This document shows, piece after piece, positions 27,077 through 35,029 of a stretch of 39,576 nucleotides of DNA. This DNA comes from Methanosarcinaceae archaeon (lineage in GTDB: Archaea; Halobacteriota; Methanosarcinia; Methanosarcinales; Methanosarcinaceae), in the NCBI GenBank assembly GCA_020055655.1, contig JAIPUR010000025.1:1-39576 (forward strand), written 5' to 3'. The translations under genes and the position numbers were made by a program. The notes under the pieces are model-generated. The model had not been told where the DNA came from and searched no databases. It worked only from the letters and a program-made list of their open reading frames with translations. The stretch's first letter is position 1; every line of letters starts with the position of its first letter.

Positions 27077-28784
27077 ACTTGTGAGTATAGTAAGCAACTA
27101 TCTCCTTACCAACATCATCAATGCGGCAGAAACCAAATCTCTCAAACTGTACTACATTTTCCAGCTCTTCAGTGATCTGCTTTTCACCGATACCTTCAAA
27201 TTCACCATGTGGAGCAAGAACTTTCACAGGATGACCATTTTCAGGTGCCCAGTGAATTATCCTCATTTTTTCCTTTTTGGCAGTGTCCATGGAATCATCA
27301 ATATATGAAGCCTGAAGTGGATCCATTGAAGTAATTTCCACATTGTAAAGGTCCTTGAGCCTGAGCTTTGAACCAAGCTCTAGATTCCCGACATCATCAT
27401 TGCATATGCATATTTTTGAATCAACATCGATGCTACGGGTTCCACGCTTTTCAGTAGGATGAAGGGATGGAGTCACTGTGCAGGCTTCTGCATTGGTTAT
27501 CTCTAATTCTACCGGATCCCATACAAAGAAATACCTGTTTGCTTTTGGATCGATGATCTTTCTATTTTCGGCATAAAGTGTATCAAAACTCAGACTGATA
27601 TCAGTTTCACCTACACCCATTTCTATCATGAACTTGCGTATAGCTTCAGGCAAGATCCCCCTTCTGCGCAAAGCACGTAATGTTGGAAGACGTGGGTCGT
27701 CCCATCCGCTGTACTCACCTTCTTCAATTGCATGGCGCAGTCCGCTTGTACTGAACTTACCGAACTCATGCATCTTTACACGACCCCAGTGAGTAGTTTT
27801 TGGATACTCCCAACCAAGGTAATTGTAAATGTAAGTCTGGCGTTTCTCACTATCCATGAGGTCCTTACCTCTGATGATATGAGTCATACCAAGTTCGTGA
27901 TCCTCAATAGCGCCCTGGAAATCAAGCAAAGGCCAAACACAATACTTATCGTCAACCTCAGCTCTTGGGTGAGCTGTCTTGACGATCCTGAATGCTCCAA
28001 AATCACGCAGTGCAGGATCTTTATGGGTAATATCGGTTTTGATACGCAAAACAGCAGTTTTTTCCTCATATTCACCTGATATCATCTTATTCCAGTATTC
28101 CAGGTTTGTATCAGGGTTCTGATCTCTGTGAGGACATGGCTCCTTAGCATCCTTGAACTTCTTGAAATCCCCACCTTCACAGAAACAGACATACGCATGC
28201 CCCATTTCCATAAGCTTTCTGGCATAATCATAGTACATTGGAACCCTGTCAGAAGCTATAACGACTTCATCGGGTTTTGCATCCAGCCATTCACAATCCT
28301 CCAGGTACCAATCATAAGCTTCAAGCATTGGACGCTTTGTCTGCGGGTCAGTATCATCAAAACGAATAATGAATTTTCCACCGTATTTCTTCACATACTC
28401 GGAATTGACCACTATACCTCTTGTACTTCCAAGGGTAGGAGGACCATTTGGATTTGGTGCAAATCGCATGACAACAGTATCGCCTTCTGCGACATCAAGA
28501 GGTTTTAATCCTTTATCCGGTTCCTTCTTGGTGCTCAATTCTTCAATAAGCTCAGGTGCTAATTCCTCAAGGCGCGCAAGCCACTGTTCAGGTGTTTCCT
28601 TTGCGATCTCGGAAAGGATTTCCTGTATCAGAGGATTTACAGCCTTTGCCTGTGCACGCAGGTGTGGGCATGCCCCCATTACACGACCCATAACAGCACC
28701 TATCTGTGGTGCCTGTCCATATTTTACTGCATTTTGAAGAGCGTATTTTTCCACATTCTTCCTGTCATCTTCAGTTAAAGTCAT
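27075..28784 (-). CDS. gltX: glutamyl-tRNA synthetase, archaeal type
   Basis: 569 residues, class I. It charges tRNA-Glu, and in archaea also supplies Glu-tRNA-Gln for the amidotransferase. N-terminal archaeal extension (1-100), then the Rossmann domain. The usual HIGH signature is altered: FAPNPNGPPTLGSTRG has TLGS in that place. KMSKS is also altered (GKFSTSGL). Other parts are regular: RFDDTDPQTKRP, LDFQGAIEDHELGMTHIIRGKD, NRYFFVWDP, and a beta-barrel anticodon domain. I recall these variants from other Methanosarcinales, so I take the enzyme as active. GGAG 8 nt ahead of the ATG. Confidence 0.93.
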   Translation of the reverse strand: MTLTEDDRKNVEKYALQNAVKYGQAPQIGAVMGRVMGACPHLRAQAKAVNPLIQEILSEIAKETPEQWLARLEELAPELIEELSTKKEPDKGLKPLDVAEGDTVVMRFAPNPNGPPTLGSTRGIVVNSEYVKKYGGKFIIRFDDTDPQTKRPMLEAYDWYLEDCEWLDAKPDEVVIASDRVPMYYDYARKLMEMGHAYVCFCEGGDFKKFKDAKEPCPHRDQNPDTNLEYWNKMISGEYEEKTAVLRIKTDITHKDPALRDFGAFRIVKTAHPRAEVDDKYCVWPLLDFQGAIEDHELGMTHIIRGKDLMDSEKRQTYIYNYLGWEYPKTTHWGRVKMHEFGKFSTSGLRHAIEEGEYSGWDDPRLPTLRALRRRGILPEAIRKFMIEMGVGETDISLSFDTLYAENRKIIDPKANRYFFVWDPVELEITNAEACTVTPSLHPTEKRGTRSIDVDSKICICNDDVGNLELGSKLRLKDLYNVEITSMDPLQASYIDDSMDTAKKEKMRIIHWAPENGHPVKVLAPHGEFEGIGEKQITEELENVVQFERFGFCRIDDVGKEIVAYYTHK

Positions 28785-28901
28785 TGAAATTCTCCATTGA
28801 TAAAATTAAAGTGAAACTGGTCAAATCAAAAGTGTATTGAACCATAGCAGATCCAAACTAACGTGCATGAATAAATACAAAAACAGGTATAAATAATATG
28901 C

Positions 28902-29201
28902 TTAAACAGAAATACCAATATCTTTAATATGAGCGATCTTTGCATTCATGTCAGATATATTGGTTTCGAATTCCTTGATGAAATCCGCAACTGAGTCTCC
29001 TGCTATTGCACCATGAGATGATGGTTTAATCAAATGCTCTTGCTCGAGCACACGCAAAGAATAACGTACTTTATGAGTAGGCATTCCGGTTTCCTCTGAT
29101 AATTTCAAAATACCAATCGGACCTCTTTCCACAACTGCATTCAGTACTCTAAGATGACGTTCAGCAAGTTCCATTTCCCTATTAACCTGGTCGAATAGCA
29201 T
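28902..29201 (-). CDS. small winged-helix DNA-binding protein
   Basis: 99 residues. Residues 12-65 form a winged helix-turn-helix: AERHLRVLNAVVERGPIGIL, then KLSEETGMPTHKVRYSLRVL with the recognition helix, and EQEHLIKPSSHG as wing. The C-terminal 35 residues are a predicted helix for pairing. Its ATG overlaps the stop of the FAH-family gene by 1 nt (TAATG), so the two are translationally coupled. It may regulate that gene or gltX downstream. Conserved in methanogens as an uncharacterised regulator, as far as I recall. Confidence 0.7.
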   Translation of the reverse strand: MLFDQVNREMELAERHLRVLNAVVERGPIGILKLSEETGMPTHKVRYSLRVLEQEHLIKPSSHGAIAGDSVADFIKEFETNISDMNAKIAHIKDIGISV

Positions 29202-29935
29202 TATATAACCTCATTCCTCAAAATTCCAATCCCTTCGATCTCAACTTCCACGACATCACCCGGATGAATATCGCCAACATCGGCCGGGGTACCCGTTACA
29301 ATAATATCGCCAACATCAAGTGTCATGATACCAGATATAAATGCAATAAGGTATGAAACATCAAAAATCAGATTTGATGTATTCGAATCCTGCACAAGTT
29401 CACCATTTACCCTTGTTTTTATATTAGCCTTATCAGGTTCGAAATCATCTGCTGGCACAATGAAAGGACCTACAGGTGCAAAAGTATCGAAGCTCTTAGC
29501 TCTGGTCCACTGACCATCTTTTTGCTGAAGGTCACGTGCTGTCACATCATTAAAGCATGTAAATCCTGCAACAACATCCAGTGCGCGGTCATAGCTTATA
29601 GTTTTGCATTTTTTACCGATGATTATTGCAAGTTCTCCTTCATAATCTACTTTGCTGCTATATGCTTTCGGATAAATGATCTTATCCTGATGGCCAATTA
29701 CAGCGGAAGAAGGTTTTATAAAAAGAATGGGTTCATCAGGAACTTCCATATTTAGTTCAGCAGCATGATCATGATAATTTAGTCCCACACATACTATTTT
29801 AGTAGGATTACTTGGTGGGAGAACATCGAGGTCTTTGAGTGAGTAAGATCTGCCGTCACCTTCGTGAGATGTAACTATATCGCCATCAACTTCTCCATAA
29901 AATACATCATTTGCATATCTGAATCTACCAAACAT
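29201..29935 (-). CDS. fumarylacetoacetate hydrolase-family protein
   Basis: 244 residues. The C-terminal FAH fold shows CVGLNYHDHAAELN, KPSSAVIGHQDKIIYP, the metal ligands in DYEGELAIIIGKKC, FTCFNDVTARDLQ, and TGTPADVGDIHPGDVVEVEI. These enzymes cleave or decarboxylate beta-keto or oxaloacetate-like acids with Mg; the exact substrate cannot be read. Archaeal members include oxaloacetate tautomerase or acylpyruvase types. It is the first gene of a two-gene unit with the winged-helix protein; the TATA box is at 30011-30020. Confidence 0.85.
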   Translation of the reverse strand: MFGRFRYANDVFYGEVDGDIVTSHEGDGRSYSLKDLDVLPPSNPTKIVCVGLNYHDHAAELNMEVPDEPILFIKPSSAVIGHQDKIIYPKAYSSKVDYEGELAIIIGKKCKTISYDRALDVVAGFTCFNDVTARDLQQKDGQWTRAKSFDTFAPVGPFIVPADDFEPDKANIKTRVNGELVQDSNTSNLIFDVSYLIAFISGIMTLDVGDIIVTGTPADVGDIHPGDVVEVEIEGIGILRNEVI

Positions 29936-30010
29936 TAGTGCAACTGTTTTGTTTTCATTCTAGATAAGGATAGGTGATGTTGTGCAAAAATTACAGCATT
30001 TTCACCTCGA

Positions 30011-30020
30011 GTATATAAAT
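30011..30020 (-). promoter_or_regulatory. TATA box for the FAH-family operon
   Basis: On the minus strand ATTTATATAC gives a start near 29988 and a leader of about 50 nt. Confidence 0.5.
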
Positions 30021-30080
30021 CCATCATAATTTATCATTGAAATAATATAGTTATATTAGATTGATACATATTAAATAATG

Positions 30081-30089
30081 GTATATAAT
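30081..30089 (+). promoter_or_regulatory. TATA box ahead of a 39-residue ORF
   Basis: GTATATAAT sits about 50 nt ahead of the small ORF start, predicting a start near 30112 and a 23-nt leader carrying GAGGG. Confidence 0.4.
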
Positions 30090-30134
30090 ATTTCAAGAAT
30101 ATTCAAATGTAACTGAATTAGTATGAGGGATGAA

Positions 30135-30254
30135 ATGGATAATAGAAAAGTAATTAGAAAGACAGAATGCAGATTCCATGAAAGAGACAAATATGAATTT
30201 TCCATTGATGTCGTTTTTGAAAAATATGAAGAACAAAAAGTTTGCTTACATTAG
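30135..30254 (+). CDS. candidate 39-residue small protein
   Basis: An ATG with GAGGG 5 nt ahead opens a 39-codon frame ending in TAG. The product is charged, with 2 Cys and a pattern of RKTECRFHERDKYEFSIDVV that would suit two beta strands. TATA box, leader, ribosome site, ORF and a 3-prime hairpin (GTTTGC at 30240-30245 with GCAAAC at 30255-30260) are all in order, which is more than chance usually gives. I do not recognise the product. Confidence 0.4.
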   Translation: MDNRKVIRKTECRFHERDKYEFSIDVVFEKYEEQKVCLH

Positions 30255-30313
30255 GCAAACTCCACATTTATTTTAAACTTTTTCTAAGCACTGCTTTTTA
30301 GCAGAATACTTAT

Positions 30314-30345
30314 GCAGGAATATCAACAATGAGAGATATCCCTGC
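30314..30345. other. 11-bp hairpin downstream of the TPR gene
   Basis: GCAGGAATATC and GATATCCCTGC pair with one mismatch around a 10-nt loop. It lies 9 nt beyond the TPR stop on the minus strand. There is no T-run, so it may be an RNA 3-prime end or an operator. Confidence 0.35.
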
Positions 30346-30353
30346 GTTAAGAT

Positions 30354-31427
30354 CTATTTTGTCAACAAATTTGCAATTAAAAAAGCAATTACCATTGCTA
30401 CAATACCAATAGCCCAGAATTTTATAGCTTCTTTTGTGGGTACCTTAACATCTGTGAATTGACCTGCATCTGTAACACTTGCAGAAGTACTTGCAACCGC
30501 CATTGAATCTGATTGCTCGGATGATCCAGTTGAAGTGGTATTGTTTACCGCAGATATTGATGCTGCACTTGCAAGTTTTTCTGCCTCACTGTCATCAAAT
30601 GCAGAACTATGGTCTTGTTCAGGAGAAGGAGTCTGTCTAAAAGCTGATTCCTGAGTTTCAGGCTGCTTTGCAAACTCGTTGTCTGAAAATGTATCATTAG
30701 CAGGAGCAGAAAATGTATTTTCATCTTCTTGTTCATCGTTATCGGAAAATGTGTCTGCAAATACCGGGCTTTTCTCAACTACTTCACGTTCATCTACTTC
30801 TTCTTCAGCTATTGTTGTATCGGCAACTATATCCTGGGCTGATTCTCTTGCATTCATACTTCCAAATGATGAAATAGATTCATTCTCCACATCCGATGGA
30901 GAAGAAGTAAAAACATCCTCGTCAGAATTAGCATCATCGGAGCCAAGATGGCTGAAAATAGATTCTTCACCTTCAGGAGATACAAAACTTGTACGCTCTT
31001 CTCGGACTGATTCAGTTACCCATCCCTCGTCACCTGTACTTTCCAGATCTTCATTTATTTGGTCATCTTCAGATGATTTTACAGGATTATCAATAAAAGC
31101 TGTTTCTTCAACTGGTTCTGGAGTCACATCCATCGAACTACTTGCAACATTATCAAGCTCTGGTTGCTTTTTTCCAATAAGTCCCTGATAATCAGGGTCC
31201 ACTTCAATTGCAAGATCAAAACTTCTTTTTGCTTCTTCAAAGTCACCCGTTTTTTCCAGAATTCGTCCCTTTCTAAACCAGGCTTCAGCATTGTAAGGAT
31301 TCACATCCAATGAATTTGTATAGTATTCAATCTGCTTTTCCGGAGTTTTGGCCCCTTCTGCCATCTTGAACCAATTTTCAGCGGCTTTCTGTTTTTTTTT
31401 GGATTTTACTTCATCAAGCATTCCCAT
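30354..31427 (-). CDS. tail-anchored TPR protein with long acidic linker
   Basis: 357 residues. Two to three tetratricopeptide repeats at about 14-92 (AENWFKMAEGAKTPEKQIEY, NAEAWFRKGRILEKTGDFEE, AKRSFDLAIEVDPDYQGL). Then about 235 residues of low-complexity Ser/Glu/Asp-rich sequence with little hydrophobic content, and a C-terminal membrane helix (about 334-355, FWAIGIVAMVIAFLIANLL) with a two-residue tail. The topology is that of a tail-anchored protein with the TPR in the cytoplasm. It could dock partners at the membrane. AGGTG 5 nt before the ATG sets the start. Confidence 0.75.
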   Translation of the reverse strand: MGMLDEVKSKKKQKAAENWFKMAEGAKTPEKQIEYYTNSLDVNPYNAEAWFRKGRILEKTGDFEEAKRSFDLAIEVDPDYQGLIGKKQPELDNVASSSMDVTPEPVEETAFIDNPVKSSEDDQINEDLESTGDEGWVTESVREERTSFVSPEGEESIFSHLGSDDANSDEDVFTSSPSDVENESISSFGSMNARESAQDIVADTTIAEEEVDEREVVEKSPVFADTFSDNDEQEDENTFSAPANDTFSDNEFAKQPETQESAFRQTPSPEQDHSSAFDDSEAEKLASAASISAVNNTTSTGSSEQSDSMAVASTSASVTDAGQFTDVKVPTKEAIKFWAIGIVAMVIAFLIANLLTK

Positions 31428-31578
31428 GTTTACACCTATTTATATGCAAAGTATATTGATCAGTATAACAACTGTAACAAATTATACTTATTATAAAAAA
31501 CTCACATAATAATTACTTTTGCATCAATTTACTACCTTTATAATTAAACAAATACAGCACATACATTATAGATAAATT

Positions 31579-31586
31579 TATATACT
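31579..31586 (+). promoter_or_regulatory. TATA box for the FilR1-like regulator
   Basis: TTTATATA, with a predicted start near 31608 and a 35-nt leader containing GGGG 5 nt before the ATG. Confidence 0.5.
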
Positions 31587-31643
31587 GTGTACTAAAGTAT
31601 AACCAATCCACTTGTTGAATTACATACATTAAATGGGGACTGA

Positions 31644-32436
31644 ATGAAGCGGAGCTTGTTACACACCGTTTTCCTATCAGAAAAACGAAAAAGATTACTT
31701 TTATTACTTGAAGATTCACCAAAAACAATAGAATACATTGTTGATTACCTTGGAACTTCGAGACAAGGATTGTTGCCACAAATTAAGAGATTAAATGAGG
31801 ATAAGCTCATTGAAAAAAAGTGGAGTAATTCAGCTAACAGCCATCGGAAAATTACTGGTTAACGAAATGAAAAAAATCGTTGACACTGTCGATATCCTTG
31901 AAAATAATTACGAGTATTGGACAAGTAGAGATTTTTCAGCAATACCTGATCACCTTTTTAAAAAAATAGATCAGCTTTGTCCCTGCCAAATAGCTGAATC
32001 CCATTTAAATGAAATGTTCGAGTTTAGGCCTGAATGTCTCGAAGGTATGAGGAAATCTAAATATGTCTTTGCATATGCAACATTTATTCACCCATCATAT
32101 CCCTCTATTTTTTGGGAACTTGCTCAAAATAATATACAAACATCAGTAGTATTAACAAAAAATGCCGTCATCAAACTGAAAGTAGATTTCAAAGATAATT
32201 ATGAGACATTCCTGCGATCTGAAAGGTCAAGCATGCATAGTATAGGTGATATGAAAAAACCAGGTATGATAGTAAATGATAATTTTATTTTGCTATGGCT
32301 TTTTAATGATAAAGGAGATTTTGAACCACGCTATATGATATCTCAATCCCAAGATGCCATCGATTGGGGAATAGAATTGTTCAAGTATTATCAGACCCAG
32401 TCTGAAGAAGTAATTGGTTTTATGTATTCTAGCTAA
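31644..32436 (+). pseudogene. FilR1-like winged-helix regulator with frameshift in a run of seven A
   Basis: The frame from 31644 encodes the DNA-binding half: SEKRKRLLLLLEDSPKTIEY and LGTSRQGLLPQIKRLNEDKL. It shifts at 31813-31819 (A7). Reading on after removing one A gives EKSGVIQLTAIGKLL and the rest of a normal protein of about 263 residues, including the FilR1 middle domain (ECLEGMRKSKYVFAYATFIH, ELAQNNIQTSVVLTKNAV). Methanogen regulators of this family control methanogenesis and metabolic genes. Both halves look well preserved, so this is a very recent mutation, an A-run length variant, or an assembly or read error. Promoter and ribosome site are intact. Confidence 0.75.
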
Positions 32437-32567
32437 AGAACATAATTAGAATTAGCTAGAGGATGCCAATATTTTTTATAAATATCGACACCCCGTATTA
32501 TGAATAACTTTATTTGATTTTGCCTGTGTTCAACGATACATGAATATCAACAGGTATTCAAGCATTT

Positions 32568-33140
32568 TTATTCACCTATTGGAAGAACGGTTCTACCATA
32601 CTTTTCATTGAGAACTTCAGCCATGGCCAGATAGATCGCACTGAGACCACAGAATATTCCTTCATAACCAGCGAATGTCTTTAGTGCTGCGCTTCCGGTT
32701 ATGTCAGATGCAGCCAGCAGGAAGAAGAGGAGTGTCAGTGTTCCAAATACAACTTGTAGCGCCCTGCTACCTTTTAGAGTTCCAATGAACATAAAGAATG
32801 TGAACAGTCCCCACATGGATAGATATGCGGCCATTGCAACTGCACTAGGTGCATCAGCCATTCCCAATTTTGGCATCACTAATAGAAAGACCAGAGTAAG
32901 CCAGAAGGCACCATAGGATGTGAATGCTGTTGTTCCAAAAGTATTGCCTTTTTTCCATTCCATGATTCCTGCTACCATCTGAGCAAAACCACCGTAGAAC
33001 AATCCCATTGCTAATATCATTGAACCAAGTCCAAAGTATCCTGCATTGTGTAAATTAAGCAATACCGTAGTCATTCCAAAACCCATTAAACCCAAAGGTG
33101 CAGGGTTTGCTGTCATATCTTTGATCACGCGTTCATCCAT
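32568..33140 (-). CDS. acetate transporter-family membrane protein (GPR1/FUN34/YaaH, AceTr)
   Basis: 190 residues with six predicted membrane helices. The family signature [19 protein letters not shown] starts at residue 13. Members such as bacterial SatP and yeast Ady2 move acetate or succinate, probably with protons or as channels; a Methanosarcina homologue has been linked to acetate use. AGGAGGT 6 nt ahead is a strong ribosome site. Divergent from the acetolactate decarboxylase gene. In a methylotrophic methanogen the use would be acetate uptake for biosynthesis (inference). Confidence 0.88.
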   Translation of the reverse strand: MDERVIKDMTANPAPLGLMGFGMTTVLLNLHNAGYFGLGSMILAMGLFYGGFAQMVAGIMEWKKGNTFGTTAFTSYGAFWLTLVFLLVMPKLGMADAPSAVAMAAYLSMWGLFTFFMFIGTLKGSRALQVVFGTLTLLFFLLAASDITGSAALKTFAGYEGIFCGLSAIYLAMAEVLNEKYGRTVLPIGE

Positions 33141-33200
33141 TCCAATACCTCCTAACTATCATTTCTAAAAATATTGCAGAATACTCTATGAATAACTAGA

Positions 33201-33210
33201 ATATAAATAT
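33201..33210 (-). promoter_or_regulatory. TATA box of the acetate transporter gene
   Basis: On the minus strand ATATTTATAT, about 62-70 nt ahead of the ATG, predicts a start near 33178. Confidence 0.45.
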
Positions 33211-33306
33211 TATCACGATTAATCATTTATGATCTGCATTGGCAAAAGTTCGAAGATCAGACAAAAACAAGATTCTATGTAGTGATCAATAATTTATTAA
33301 AAAGAT

Positions 33307-33315
33307 AAATATACT
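33307..33315 (+). promoter_or_regulatory. TATA box giving a likely leaderless acetolactate decarboxylase mRNA
   Basis: AAATATACT is centred about 27 nt before the ATG at 33338, so transcription should begin at or next to the start codon. No Shine-Dalgarno is present, which agrees. Confidence 0.4.
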
Positions 33316-33337
33316 ATTATAGTACTAATCTTCTGAT

Positions 33338-34150
33338 ATGAAGAAATATAGCTGTTTAATGGCCATATTACTCCTGTTTGCAGGCATATTAATCTCAGGA
33401 TGTGTTGATCAAGCTGAAAATGGAGAGATACCAGAGTCAAGTTTAAATCGTGACCTACTCTATCAAACTTCTACAATTGATGCCTTACTCGAAGGAGTCT
33501 ATGATGGAGATATCAGTTTCAAGACGATGAAAGAATACGGAGATTTTGGAATTGGAACTTTTAATGGACTTGATGGTGAGATGATCACCATTGATGGAGA
33601 TATATATCAGGTTAAAGCTGATGGTATCGTTTATGCAATGCAAGATTCTACCATGACACCTTTTGCTGCCGTGACATATTTTGATGTAGATGAGGAAATA
33701 ACAATAAATGAAACAATGAGCCAGCAGGAGTTCAAGGACAATCTGGACGAATTGATGATTAACAAAAATATCATCTATGCATTCAGAATTGATGCTACCT
33801 TTGATTACATGAAGACAAGAAGTGTGCAAAAACAAAGCAGACCATATCCCCGTCTTGTGGAAGTAGCAAAAAGCCAACCAACCTTTGAGTTCAACGATAC
33901 TAAGGGAATTATTATTGGTTTCTGGTTACCCGAATACATTGATGGAATTAATGTACCAGGATACCATTTCCACTTTATTTCAGAAGACAGAACGGCAGGT
34001 GGACATGTTCTTGAGTTTGATATTCATGATGCGAATGTCCAGGTAGACCATACCTACGACCTAATGCTGGTGCTTCCAAGAAATGATGACTTTTCCAGTG
34101 TTGATCTTACTGAAGATAAGCAGGATGAACTGGAGCAGGTGGAAAAATAA
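33338..34150 (+). CDS. acetolactate decarboxylase, predicted lipoprotein
   Basis: 270 residues. The bacterial family (BudA/AlsD) converts 2-acetolactate to acetoin. Body marks: YQTSTIDALLEGVYDGDISF, GDFGIGTFNGLDGEM, and the zinc-site region PGYHFHFISEDRTAGGHVLEF with three His. Residues 1-22 form a signal peptide with the lipobox LISGC (Cys22), so the mature enzyme should sit outside the membrane, which is odd because acetolactate is a cytoplasmic intermediate of branched-chain amino acid synthesis. The acidic C-terminal tail (EDKQDELEQVEK) suggests halophily or surface exposure. Probably acquired from bacteria (inference). Confidence 0.85.
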   Translation: MKKYSCLMAILLLFAGILISGCVDQAENGEIPESSLNRDLLYQTSTIDALLEGVYDGDISFKTMKEYGDFGIGTFNGLDGEMITIDGDIYQVKADGIVYAMQDSTMTPFAAVTYFDVDEEITINETMSQQEFKDNLDELMINKNIIYAFRIDATFDYMKTRSVQKQSRPYPRLVEVAKSQPTFEFNDTKGIIIGFWLPEYIDGINVPGYHFHFISEDRTAGGHVLEFDIHDANVQVDHTYDLMLVLPRNDDFSSVDLTEDKQDELEQVEK

Positions 34151-34249
34151 TATTTTGGTGATTATCCAATCATCCACCTTTATTTTCAAACTATGGTCGG
34201 AACTGGCTTAATTTCCTTTTATTTTGATCTAAATTACAGAGTTACAAAT

Positions 34250-34921
34250 ATGACATACAAGTGCTCAAAATGCAATGAAGACATAACATCCTCAGAATAT
34301 AAATACTCTACTAAAAATTTCAAAGCTCCTTTATGCAGAACACATCAAAAGCAATATTCTGATATAAGTAATTCAAATTCTACTAAAGCTCCTAGTAGTC
34401 AAAAAACTTCAAAGAAAGAGGAAGTAAACGCTATTTCAAAAAGGGACAGTAGTTTTGTAGAAAATATGATAAAGGGCAGAATTGCTGAAACCCTTATTGA
34501 AGAATTATTTTTATATCTAGATTATTAAGTGTTCAGATATGGAATGGAAAATACCGTACCAGGCGTAATGAAACTCTTGGCTGGTGTGCGAAGTGATGTT
34601 GCTACAAACATAAGAAGAATGCCAGATTTTGTTGTTCAAAAACCAGATAATGGCGATGTTTTCTTTATAGAAGTGAAGTTCAGAAAAAGTGAGTCCTTTA
34701 AATTTAGTGATATTGACAAAGATTATCCTTACGAGAATTGTTACTTTGTACTTGTTTCAAAAAAACATATCAAGTGCATAACTTATCAAGAGCTTAAAGA
34801 TGGAAAAGAAATTACACCAACTTCACGAAACTATCTTGGAAACCGAAAAGAGTTCGAGCTTGATAAAGATATAATCATTGATTTTTGTAACTTTGCCGTG
34901 AAGTTTTTTGATGTTGTCTAA
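34250..34921 (+). pseudogene. zinc-finger plus PD-(D/E)XK nuclease gene interrupted by an ochre stop
   Basis: Two open frames in the same phase are split by a single TAA at 34526-34528. The first part carries a zinc site (CSKCNED... LCRTHQ) and a flexible Ser/Lys-rich linker, and ends in KGRIAETLIEELFLYLDY. The second part starts VFRYGMENTVPG and carries RMPDFVVQ and FFIEVKFR. Together these are the E, D and ExK of a restriction-type nuclease fold. GAA changed to TAA would restore a single 223-residue protein. The frame downstream is undamaged, so the stop is recent, an error, or suppressed. I place the start at the ATG at 34250; the frame is open 19 codons further. Confidence 0.7.
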
Positions 34922-35029
34922 AGGTTAAAAATGAAATCTGAACAATAAACACATTGATTTATCATATTCTCCGCCAATATCAATTAAAGACATTACAAAT
35001 TTGAATTATCTGCTGGAGACAAAGCTTTT

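Noticed and set aside
31513-31779. 88-residue minus-strand frame over the FilR1-like start
   Set aside because: It covers the promoter and the 5-prime end of the regulator gene, has no ribosome site and no recognisable sequence.
31813-31819. Programmed +1 ribosomal frameshift at the A7 run
   Set aside because: No rare codon, stop codon or stimulatory structure lies at the slip site, and archaeal regulators of this family are not known to use it; a base insertion is simpler, though slippage is kept as an option in the findings.
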